Origin: Porphyromonadaceae bacterium UBA4702
GTDB lineage: Bacteria > Bacteroidota > Bacteroidia > Bacteroidales > Muribaculaceae
Assembly (NCBI GenBank): GCA_002404675.1
Contig: DHKE01000044.1
Location: 32,539 to 45,409, forward strand
Length of the DNA: 12,871 bases
Direction: 5' to 3'
Part shown: in pieces, positions 1-6,481 of the stretch
Layout: each line of letters starts with the position of its first letter
Position numbering within the stretch: position 1 is the stretch's first letter
Notes under the pieces: model-generated
The model's database searches: none
Told to the model about the DNA's origin: nothing
The model's input: only the letters and a program-made list of their open reading frames with translations
Position numbers and translations under genes: made by a program

Positions 1-921
1 GTGGAATGAGAACCAGAAGAAGATGGCTATAGCGAGCACTGCAAAGAGGGCGTACATACGCTGCTTGATCTCGTTGGCCATAGCCTTCTTCTCTTCGGCG
101 GAATATGTGACGGCTGCTGCCTGCTCCTTCTTTCCCGGGGAGGGAAGGCCCTTCTTGGTTGCGAGGAATATGCAGAGCGAAATCAGCATGGCAGCCACTG
201 ATGCTATGAACGAGTAATGGATGCCGGTGTTGAACACTTCGAGGTACTGGCTGCAGAACGCGCCCATGTCAGTAATGGTCGCGCCCATGCCGTTGGCGAT
301 GTCTGTGATGCCCTTGACCACATCCGCGCCGGTTTCGCCGCCGAGGAACTTATGGCAAAGCTCCGGGAGCTGCGCGTTGTACGCGAGGCCATGCTCTCCG
401 AGCCACCAGCCGCGCAGCAGCGGGGCTATGAACGGCGCGAGGACGCCGCCGATGTTGATGAACACATAGAATATCTGGAAACCGGCATCACGCTGTGAGG
501 CATACTTGGGGTTGTCGTAGAGCTGGCCTACGATAGCCTGGAGGTTGCCTTTGAACAGGCCGTTGCCGAAAGCGATGAAGAACAGGGCGGCACAGGTCAG
601 CGACAGCAGCCATGTGGTGTTCTCGGAAGTCGCGAGGATAGGTATCGAGAGGACGACGTAGCCGAGGGTCATGATTACGAGACCCCAGATGATAGTCCCC
701 TTGTAGTTCTGCAGCTTGTCGGCAATCACACCTCCGACAAGGCTGAGGATGTATATGCCGGCGTAAAAGAAAGAATACACCAAGGCACTTTTCTCCTCCG
801 AAAGGCCGAACTTGGAGCACAGGAACAGCACCAGCACGGCGTTCATGATGTAGTAACCGAAACGCTCGCCCATGTTGCTGAGGGCAGCGGGAATCAGTCC
901 TTTGGGTTGGTTTTTGAACAT
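1..921 (-). CDS. POT-family peptide:H+ symporter (partial, 3' end beyond window)
   Basis: Inner-membrane proton-coupled oligopeptide transporter of the POT/PTR2 branch of the MFS. The first 307 residues are present, starting MFKNQPKG; the reading frame is open to the left edge. TM1 carries ERFGYY (residues 19-24), TM2-3 contain GGVIADKL (63-70), and FQIFYVFINIGG (148-159) matches the second PTR2 signature. About six hydrophobic helices are visible, followed by a hydrophilic stretch (about 255-285) that would be the central cytoplasmic loop. Residues 170-230 form an extra, weakly hydrophobic insert before the next helix. In classical POTs TM1 carries E1xxE2R; here it reads N16-M-G-E19-R20, so the first Glu is Asn. 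The gene lies 37 bp after sufE on the same strand with no clear promoter between them, so co-transcription is likely. The family is sure; the substrate (di-/tripeptides or something else) is not. Confidence 0.9.
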   Translation of the reverse strand, partial: MFKNQPKGLIPAALSNMGERFGYYIMNAVLVLFLCSKFGLSEEKSALVYSFFYAGIYILSLVGGVIADKLQNYKGTIIWGLVIMTLGYVVLSIPILATSENTTWLLSLTCAALFFIAFGNGLFKGNLQAIVGQLYDNPKYASQRDAGFQIFYVFINIGGVLAPFIAPLLRGWWLGEHGLAYNAQLPELCHKFLGGETGADVVKGITDIANGMGATITDMGAFCSQYLEVFNTGIHYSFIASVAAMLISLCIFLATKKGLPSPGKKEQAAAVTYSAEEKKAMANEIKQRMYALFAVLAIAIFFWFSFH

Positions 922-958
922 AAAGTGTCAGGTTATAGGTTAGTTAATATTGCGGTTT

Positions 959-1402
959 TCAGGCAGTTCCGCTGTCGCGGTGCTGCAGCATGTCGAAGGC
1001 GGTGGCGTAGTTGCGCATCTGTCGCACCATAGCCACCAGGCCGTTGGAGCGTGTAGGCGAGAGATGCTCGCTCAGCCCTATGCGGTTGATGAAATACAGG
1101 TCTGCATCGAGTATCTCGCGAGGCTTGTGGCCGCTGACCACACGCAGCAGCAGCGCGACGATGCCCTTGACGATCAGGGCGTCGCTGTCGGCGCGGAAGA
1201 TGATGTTGCCCTCGCCGTCCAGGTCTGCCGTTATCCACACGCGGCTCTGGCAGCCCTCGATGAGGTTCTGCGGCGTTTTCTCCTCCTCGGGCAGTGCCGG
1301 GAGCGACGTTCCGAGCTCGATGATGTACGCATAGCGGTCCATCCAATCCTCTATATCCTCGAACTCTTCGATTATTTCATCCTGTATACTATTGATTGTC
1401 AT
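959..1402 (-). CDS. sufE: SufE family cysteine-desulfurase sulfur acceptor
   Basis: Cytosolic 147-aa protein that accepts persulfide sulfur from the cysteine desulfurase SufS and passes it to the SufBCD scaffold for Fe-S cluster assembly. The acceptor cysteine is visible as Cys51 in IEGCQSRVWI, and the rest of the fold follows (FRADSDALIVKGIVALLLRV at 69-88, then NRIGLSEHLSPTRSNGL at 106-122). Length is normal for the family. I chose the ATG at 1402 (MTINSIQDEI): an in-frame ATG further upstream at 1453 lies only a few bases downstream of the predicted -7 element (1458-1465) and would add a cysteine-rich extension not usual in the family. No sufBCDS genes are in view, so this is a detached sufE. 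It sits 37 bp before the POT gene and 121 bp after lpxB. Confidence 0.93.
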   Translation of the reverse strand: MTINSIQDEIIEEFEDIEDWMDRYAYIIELGTSLPALPEEEKTPQNLIEGCQSRVWITADLDGEGNIIFRADSDALIVKGIVALLLRVVSGHKPREILDADLYFINRIGLSEHLSPTRSNGLVAMVRQMRNYATAFDMLQHRDSGTA

Positions 1403-1457
1403 TGCATTACAGATTAATTGCGGATATCTGCGCCCGGAAGGGCAACATTCCAAAAAA

Positions 1458-1465
1458 CAAAGTTA
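1458..1465 (-). promoter_or_regulatory. Predicted -7 element for sufE
   Basis: Read on the minus strand this is TAACTTTG, an exact fit to the Bacteroidales -7 consensus TAnnTTTG. It lies about 55 bases upstream of the chosen sufE ATG. The -33 position (about 19 bases further upstream, near 1485-1488) has no good TTTG and instead falls in an inverted repeat. It probably drives both sufE and the POT gene. Confidence 0.55.
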
Positions 1466-1473
1466 ATATAAAA

Positions 1474-1488
1474 TTCCGAATATCGGAA
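1474..1488. terminator. Inverted repeat between lpxB and sufE: weak lpxB terminator or operator
   Basis: TTCCGA (1474-1479), a 3-base loop and TCGGAA (1483-1488) form a perfect 6-bp inverted repeat. On the minus strand it is followed directly by TTTTATATT, the form of an intrinsic terminator for lpxB, whose stop is 36 bases upstream. The stem is short with only three G:C pairs. It also covers the place where the -33 box of the sufE promoter would lie, so a repressor or activator site is an alternative. A second small stem (CCCGA 1491-1495 with TCGGG 1504-1508) precedes it. Confidence 0.45.
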
Positions 1489-1523
1489 CACCCGACCCTC
1501 AATTCGGGGGCAGCCATGATGCC

Positions 1524-2687
1524 TTATCGGGCGCACGAATCGGGGGCGGCAGTGCGGGAGCGGAGCGCTGAGACTATCAGCTCGGCGGTGTAGTCGGTGG
1601 CGACGGACGTGCCGAGCTTGCGGCGCATGGAGCGGTAGCCATTCATCTGCCATTCGCGCTGGGGCGAGTGGTGCAGCAGCGGCGACAGCTCGCGGGCTAT
1701 GGATGCAACTGTGCACTCATGCACCAGCAGCTCGGGGACTACGCGCGTGCCGACTATCAGGTTGGGAAGCGACACGTATTTCACTTTCAGCAGTTTCTCC
1801 ATGATGCGGTATGAGAGCTTCTTGCCGTTGGCGCGGTAGCACACCACCTGCGGAGTGCCCATAAGGGCGGTCTCGAGGGTGGCGGTGCCGGAGGTGACGA
1901 GGGCGGCCTTTGAATACTTGGCAAGCACCTGCGACGAGCCGAAGACCATCGGCAGCCCCGGGTCTTGCGCCGTCTCGCGGTAGAACCTCTCCCCTATCGC
2001 CGGCGCGGCGGCCACGACATACTGGTAGTCCGGGAAACGCTTGGCGGCTTGTATCATCAGCGGCAGGTTGTTGCGTATCTCGCCACGGCGGGAGCCGGGC
2101 AGCAGCGCGATTATCGGGTGCGTGTCCGTCAGCCCCTGACGCTCACAGAAGTGCTTGAAGGGGGGGATATGCCCCAGCACGTTCTCCATTTCACGCACCG
2201 TGGGGTTGCCCACATACTCCACCTTGATACCGTGCTTGGCGTAGAACTCGACCTCGAAGGGGAGGATGCTGTACATGGCATCGACGTACCGGCGTATGTC
2301 GCGGACGCGCCACTCCTTCCACGCCCACACTTTGGGCGAGATAAAATAGTCAGTGCGTATGCCGAGGCGGTGGGCATACCGGGCCATCTTGAGGTTGAAA
2401 CCGGGGTAGTCCACCAGTATGAGGGTGTCGGGGCGGAACTCGCGCAGCGTTGCTTTGGCGAGGCGCAGGTGGCGCAAGATGCGCGGCAGCGACCGCAGCA
2501 CCTCGCTGAAGCCCATGACGTTCATCTCCTCATAGTGCAGCACCGGGTTGCATCGCGCAGCCCGCGCCATCAGGTCGCCGCCGAAGAAGCGGAACTTGGC
2601 CTCCGGGTCGCGCTGGCGTATCGCCTCTATCACGCCAGAGGCATGGAGGTCGCCCGACGCTTCGCCGGCTATTATCATGTATTTCAT
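1524..2687 (-). CDS. lpxB: Lipid-A-disaccharide synthase
   Basis: Membrane-associated GT19 glycosyltransferase that joins UDP-2,3-diacylglucosamine and 2,3-diacylglucosamine 1-phosphate into the lipid A disaccharide, a core step of the Raetz pathway. At 387 aa it has the normal family length. Motifs in order: GEASGDLHAS (8-17), LVDYPGFNLKMA (91-102, with Asp93 matching the essential Asp of characterised enzymes), SPKVWAWKEWR (117-127), LLPGSRRGEI (195-204) and the UDP-sugar-binding segment SGTATLETAL (266-275). The start MKYMIIAGEASGD places the glycine-rich motif at the extreme N-terminus, as usual. No other lpx gene adjoins it; surE, a frequent neighbour in Bacteroidota, is absent here. It diverges from the lipoprotein operon across 55 bp. 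Confidence 0.97.
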   Translation of the reverse strand: MKYMIIAGEASGDLHASGVIEAIRQRDPEAKFRFFGGDLMARAARCNPVLHYEEMNVMGFSEVLRSLPRILRHLRLAKATLREFRPDTLILVDYPGFNLKMARYAHRLGIRTDYFISPKVWAWKEWRVRDIRRYVDAMYSILPFEVEFYAKHGIKVEYVGNPTVREMENVLGHIPPFKHFCERQGLTDTHPIIALLPGSRRGEIRNNLPLMIQAAKRFPDYQYVVAAAPAIGERFYRETAQDPGLPMVFGSSQVLAKYSKAALVTSGTATLETALMGTPQVVCYRANGKKLSYRIMEKLLKVKYVSLPNLIVGTRVVPELLVHECTVASIARELSPLLHHSPQREWQMNGYRSMRRKLGTSVATDYTAELIVSALRSRTAAPDSCAR

Positions 2688-2742
2688 CTGTCTCTCGCCT
2701 TGCTATATATAATAAGTACGTTGGCATCCGCGTTTTTCGTAT
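2688..2742. promoter_or_regulatory. Divergent promoter region, lpxB (-) and lipoprotein operon (+)
   Basis: This 55-base gap separates two start codons facing apart and must hold both promoters unless they lie inside the coding ends. It has an AT-rich core (TATATATAATAA, 2704-2715). For the plus strand TACGTTGG (2717-2724) is one base off TAnnTTTG. I see no good -33 box in either direction and no clear minus-strand -7, so the assignment is weak. Confidence 0.35.
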
Positions 2743-4209
2743 ATGACTAAGACGCGATACTTGATTTTGATGTTGCTCCCGGTGTTTGGTTTAATCCTTG
2801 CGGGGTGCATCAGCGACGACATAACCACCTCTCCGGACGACGTGCTGTCGTTCTCTGTGGAGAAGGTGAGCTTCGACACGGTCATAACCGAGACCGGCAC
2901 GCCCACGGCGCGTCTGCTGGTCTACAACCGCGCCAAGAAGGGCGTGAGCATCTCCGCAATCGGGTTCAAAGACCCCGACACGCGCTTCCGCCTCAACGTG
3001 GACGGGCAGTCCGGCTCAAACTTCCACGACGTGGAGATACGCGGCGGCGACAGCATCTACGTCTTCATCGAGTGCGACCCTCCCAAGTCGCCCACCTCCG
3101 AGCCGCAGCTCATCGAGGACCGTCTGCAGTTCGTCACCAACGGCGTGCTTCAGGAAGTCCCCGTCGAGGCTTACGGGCAGAACGTGACGCGGCTGGAAGC
3201 GGTGACCCTTGAGGAGGACATGACCATGACCGACGAGCAGCCATACGTCATCTACGACTCGCTGGTCGTCGCCCCCGGCACGCGGCTGCGCATCGACCCG
3301 GGAGCGCGGCTGCTGTTCCACGACAACGCCAAGCTGGTGGTATACGGCACGCTCGAGGCCGTAGGCACACGTGACAAGAAAATAGACATGCGCGGCGACC
3401 GCCTCGACAACGTGCTGAAAGACGTGAGCTACGACATCATGGCAGGGCAATGGCACGGCGTACGCATAGCGCGGCAGTCGTTTGACAACCGCCTCGAATA
3501 CGTCAACATGCGCTCCACCCGCGTGGGCCTCGACATCGACTCATGCGCCGACCTGTCGCGGCAGAAGCTGCTGCTGGTCAACTCGTGGCTGCACAATTCG
3601 CAATACAACGCGATGACCTCGCGCCATGCCCGTGTCGACGCTTACGGGTGCGTGTTCTCCGAAGCAGCCAACGCCGCCGTCTCGCTCACCGGCGGCAGCC
3701 ACCGCTTCGTGCATTGCACCATTGCCAACTACTACCTGTTCTCCGCCATTTCGAGCGCGGCACTCAGCCTCTACCACTGCCTCCCCGAAGACGGCATGGC
3801 GGACCTGCCGCTGATGAACGCATCATTCGAGAACTGCATCATCTACGGCCTGGGCGGCGACATCAACGAGGGGACGCTCGACGACTCCAACGTATATATG
3901 CACAACGTCCTGTTCAAGTCTTCGGGCGAGGACGACTCGCATTTCCTCAACTGCGTATGGGGCGAGGACCCGCTATACTACACCGTGCGCGAGGACTACA
4001 TCTTCGACTACCGGCTGCGTCCCGAATCGCCGGCTATCGGCCGTGGCGACAGCTGCTTCGTCACCGACCTGTGCCGCTTCGACTGGTACGGCATGGACCG
4101 CCTCGCCGCCGGCGCGCCGGACCTCGGCGCATACGTCTACACTGTCCCCAAGGAGGACGACGACACACAAGAACAGCAACAACAAGAAAACTCGACTATA
4201 CGACAATGA
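2743..4209 (+). CDS. Surface lipoprotein with parallel beta-helix domain
   Basis: A 488-aa lipoprotein of unknown function. The signal peptide ends in lipobox LAGC (19-22), so Cys22 is lipidated; the following I-S-D-D resembles the acidic +2 surface-export signal described for Bacteroidota lipoproteins, which suggests surface display. Residues about 35-150 look like a small beta-sandwich (FDTV, LLVYN, FRLNVDG, DSIYVFIE), and residues about 165-465 look like a right-handed parallel beta-helix (NxLEY, VNSWLHNS, FENCIIYG, LFKSSG). The C-terminal SPAIGRGD...DRLAAGAPDLGAY (429-464) is a common end of such helices. A charged, Gln-rich tail (470-488) follows. No catalytic residues of polysaccharide lyases are evident. 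It overlaps the peptidase gene by ATGA, implying translational coupling. It could bind a polysaccharide or protein, or be structural; the fold is much surer than the role. Confidence 0.85.
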   Translation: MTKTRYLILMLLPVFGLILAGCISDDITTSPDDVLSFSVEKVSFDTVITETGTPTARLLVYNRAKKGVSISAIGFKDPDTRFRLNVDGQSGSNFHDVEIRGGDSIYVFIECDPPKSPTSEPQLIEDRLQFVTNGVLQEVPVEAYGQNVTRLEAVTLEEDMTMTDEQPYVIYDSLVVAPGTRLRIDPGARLLFHDNAKLVVYGTLEAVGTRDKKIDMRGDRLDNVLKDVSYDIMAGQWHGVRIARQSFDNRLEYVNMRSTRVGLDIDSCADLSRQKLLLVNSWLHNSQYNAMTSRHARVDAYGCVFSEAANAAVSLTGGSHRFVHCTIANYYLFSAISSAALSLYHCLPEDGMADLPLMNASFENCIIYGLGGDINEGTLDDSNVYMHNVLFKSSGEDDSHFLNCVWGEDPLYYTVREDYIFDYRLRPESPAIGRGDSCFVTDLCRFDWYGMDRLAAGAPDLGAYVYTVPKEDDDTQEQQQQENSTIRQ

Positions 4210-5603
4210 ACAAGAAATATCTTCTTTCGCTCCTCGCGGCCGCATCCATGGCCGCCACATCATACGCCGGCGGCTGGGGAGGCATCGACACCGGGATGCT
4301 CTCGCGCCTCCAGCAGTCATACGCTCCCACTGCCGCCGACCGCGCACTGCGCAACGCCCTCGCCACGCAGGACATCGACAAGCTCGCCTTCAGCGCCGAC
4401 AGCCGCAACGGATATGACACACACTTCTCCGACCGCGTCAAAAGCAGCGGCATCACCGACCAGAAACGCTCCGGGCGGTGCTGGCTGTTTACCGGGCTGA
4501 ACATGCTCCGGGCGCAGATGATGGCGAAAAACAACATGGGCGAGCTGATGCTCTCGCAGTGCTACAACTTCTTCTACGACCAGCTCGAGAAGTCCAACCT
4601 CTTCCTGCAAGGCATCATCGACACCGCCGGCTGCCCAATGGACGACAAGATGGTGGACTGGCTGTTTGCCAACCCTCTCAGCGACGGAGGCCAGTTCACC
4701 GGCATCGCAGACAACATCATGAAATACGGCGTGGTGCCGCAGTCGGCCATGGCAGAGACCTATTCGAGCGAGAACACCACGCGTCTCAACCGCCTGCTGT
4801 CTCTCAAGCTGCGCCAGTACGGGCTGGAGCTGCGCGACATGAAGCAGCAGGGCAAGAGCGCAGCCGACATCACAGCACGCAAGGAGGAGATGCTCAAGAC
4901 CGTATACCGCATACTCGCGCAGACGCTCGGCGAGCCGCCCGCTCAGTTCACCTGGACGCTCCGCGACAAGGAGGGCAACGCCGTCAGCACTGACACGTAC
5001 ACGCCGCAGCAGTTCTACCGCAAGTTTGCCGGAGGCGACCTCAAGCACGACTACGTCATGCTCATGAACGACCCCTATCGCGAGTACTACCGGCTGTATG
5101 AAATCGACTTCGACCGCCACTCATACGACGGCGAGAACTGGACTTACGTCAACCTGCCGATCGAGGACATCAAGCAGATGGCCATCAAGTCCATCAAGGA
5201 CTCCACGATGATGTACTTCTCTTGCGACGTGGGCAAGTTCTTCGACCGCGAGCGCGGATACCTCGACACGGAGACCTACGACTACGGCGACCTGCTGGGC
5301 ACTGACTTCCCCATGAGCAAGGCCGACCGCATACGCACCCACGCCAGCGCGTCCTCACACGCCATGACCCTCATGGCCGTTGACCTCGACAAGGAGGGCA
5401 AGCCCGTGAAATGGATGGTCGAGAACAGCTACGGCCCGGGCGCGAATGACGGCCACGTCATCATCTCTGACCGCTGGTTTGACGAGTACATGTTCCGCCT
5501 TGTGGTAGAGAAGAAGTACGTCCCCGCCCGCGTGCTGGAGATACTCAAGCAGAAGCCGCAGCTCCTGCCGGCCTGGGACCCGATGTTCGCACCCGAGGAG
5601 TAA
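4206..5603 (+). CDS. pepC: Secreted C1B cysteine peptidase (aminopeptidase C / bleomycin hydrolase family)
   Basis: A 465-aa papain-fold peptidase of family C1B. The triad is visible: Gln86 and Cys92 in DQKRSGRCWLFTGLNMLR (85-102), His385 in SSHAMTLM and Asn407 in MVENSYG. The C-terminal WDPM (457-460) is the tail that, in characterised C1B enzymes, folds back into the cleft and makes them aminopeptidases; here four residues (after Phe461, A-P-E-E) extend past it. Unlike the cytosolic PepC of lactic bacteria, it begins with a Sec signal peptide (MNKKYLLSLL, hydrophobic run, likely cut after Ala21), so it should act in the periplasm or outside. The start ATG overlaps the lipoprotein stop (4206-4209), and recO starts 7 bases after its stop. 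The frame stays open far upstream inside the lipoprotein gene, but that is a shadow; the signal peptide fixes the start. Confidence 0.93.
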   Translation: MNKKYLLSLLAAASMAATSYAGGWGGIDTGMLSRLQQSYAPTAADRALRNALATQDIDKLAFSADSRNGYDTHFSDRVKSSGITDQKRSGRCWLFTGLNMLRAQMMAKNNMGELMLSQCYNFFYDQLEKSNLFLQGIIDTAGCPMDDKMVDWLFANPLSDGGQFTGIADNIMKYGVVPQSAMAETYSSENTTRLNRLLSLKLRQYGLELRDMKQQGKSAADITARKEEMLKTVYRILAQTLGEPPAQFTWTLRDKEGNAVSTDTYTPQQFYRKFAGGDLKHDYVMLMNDPYREYYRLYEIDFDRHSYDGENWTYVNLPIEDIKQMAIKSIKDSTMMYFSCDVGKFFDRERGYLDTETYDYGDLLGTDFPMSKADRIRTHASASSHAMTLMAVDLDKEGKPVKWMVENSYGPGANDGHVIISDRWFDEYMFRLVVEKKYVPARVLEILKQKPQLLPAWDPMFAPEE

Positions 5604-5610
5604 GCCGCCC

Positions 5611-6336
5611 ATGCACCAGCGGTTAAACGCCATAGTGCTCGGCACGGTGCGGCACTCCGACCGTGTCAGCATCATACACCTCTACACCGACACCCACGGA
5701 CGCATGGCCGCCGTCATACCCGCCGGCGGCAGCTCGCGCTCATCGCGCATGCGGCGTGCCGCCGCCATGCCGCTGTCCGTCATCGAGGGAGAAATCAACT
5801 TCCGTCCTGACCGCGAGCTGCAGACACTCGGACGCTATGCCCTCGCACGGCCTAACAACGGCATCTACGGCAACCCGGCGAAAAGCGCAGTCGCGCTTTT
5901 CATCGCCGAGTTCCTCTCCAACACCCTGCGCGAGGCTCTCCCCGACCCGCTGCTGTGGCATTTTCTCGACACATCGGTACGCGAGCTCGACGCCACTCCG
6001 GCGGCAGCCAACTTCCACATAGCCTTCCTGTCGCGCATGACCGCGTATGCCGGCATCACCCCCGATACCGGGGACTACACGCCGCACGCACGCTTCGACA
6101 TGCGCGAAGGGCGGTACACCGACTATGCGCCGCCTCATGCCGACGTGCTTGCCGGCGAAGAGGCGCGTATGCCTCTGCTGCTATCCAAAATAAACTATAT
6201 GAACTGCCGGCGGCTGCGCATAAGCGCCGACACACGCCGGCGGCTGCTCGCCGGGCTGATACGGTACTGGGCCATACACATCCCCGGAGCTGACCGCCTC
6301 AACTCCACAGAGATACTGCGGCAGGTATTCGCCTGA
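5611..6336 (+). CDS. recO: DNA repair protein RecO
   Basis: Cytosolic recombination mediator (RecFOR) that helps load RecA onto SSB-coated single-stranded DNA and anneals strands. The 241-aa length is normal. The N-terminal OB-fold strand pattern is clear (NAIVLGTVRHSDRVSIIHLYT, residues 6-26, then HGRMAAVIP), followed by a helical C-terminal domain ending STEILRQVF. The segment that in some RecO proteins carries a four-cysteine zinc site (about 148-180) has no cysteines here, which is common in Bacteroidota. The start is 7 bases after the pepC stop, so recO is the last gene of the lipoprotein-pepC-recO operon. The link to a secreted peptidase looks positional and not functional. Confidence 0.92.
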   Translation: MHQRLNAIVLGTVRHSDRVSIIHLYTDTHGRMAAVIPAGGSSRSSRMRRAAAMPLSVIEGEINFRPDRELQTLGRYALARPNNGIYGNPAKSAVALFIAEFLSNTLREALPDPLLWHFLDTSVRELDATPAAANFHIAFLSRMTAYAGITPDTGDYTPHARFDMREGRYTDYAPPHADVLAGEEARMPLLLSKINYMNCRRLRISADTRRRLLAGLIRYWAIHIPGADRLNSTEILRQVFA

Positions 6337-6351
6337 ACACGAGAAAGCACA

Positions 6352-6444
6352 GTAGGGACACGGCGTGCCGTGTCCGCAGTCAAGTCACTACTAATCAACT
6401 AATTGCATTTACACCCCTTCGAACACGGCACGCCGTGTCCCCAC
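6352..6444. repeat. Inverted pair of REP-like palindromes (REPIN/BIME-like)
   Basis: Left copy: GTAG (6352-6355), then arms GGACACGGC (6356-6364) and GCCGTGTCC (6367-6375) around a GT centre. Right copy, on the minus strand from 6444 to 6421: GTGG, then the same palindrome ending in TTC. The two 24-base units match at 22 positions, lie in opposite orientation about 45 bases apart, and both have the GTRG tetranucleotide at the outer end. That is the layout of REP sequences mobilised by RAYT (Y1 REP-associated) transposases and of their doublets. It sits between two convergent genes, the usual place for such elements, and could stop transcription from both sides. No RAYT gene is in the window. 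Confidence 0.75.
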
Positions 6445-6481
6445 CATGTCGGGGATAAGCTGCGGACAAATGACACCACCC

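Noticed and set aside
3543..4205. Open frame of 221 codons running in frame into the C1B peptidase start, which could suggest a much longer peptidase.
   Set aside because: It lies out of frame inside the lipoprotein gene and encodes an Arg/Pro/His-rich sequence typical of a GC-rich shadow frame. The signal peptide at 4206 and the ATGA overlap fix the true start.
4317..5120. Minus-strand open frame (267 codons) antisense to the peptidase gene, and a similar plus-strand one opposite lpxB (1965-2750).
   Set aside because: Both are mirror frames of well-supported genes with biased low-complexity composition, and neither has a promoter or recognisable motif.
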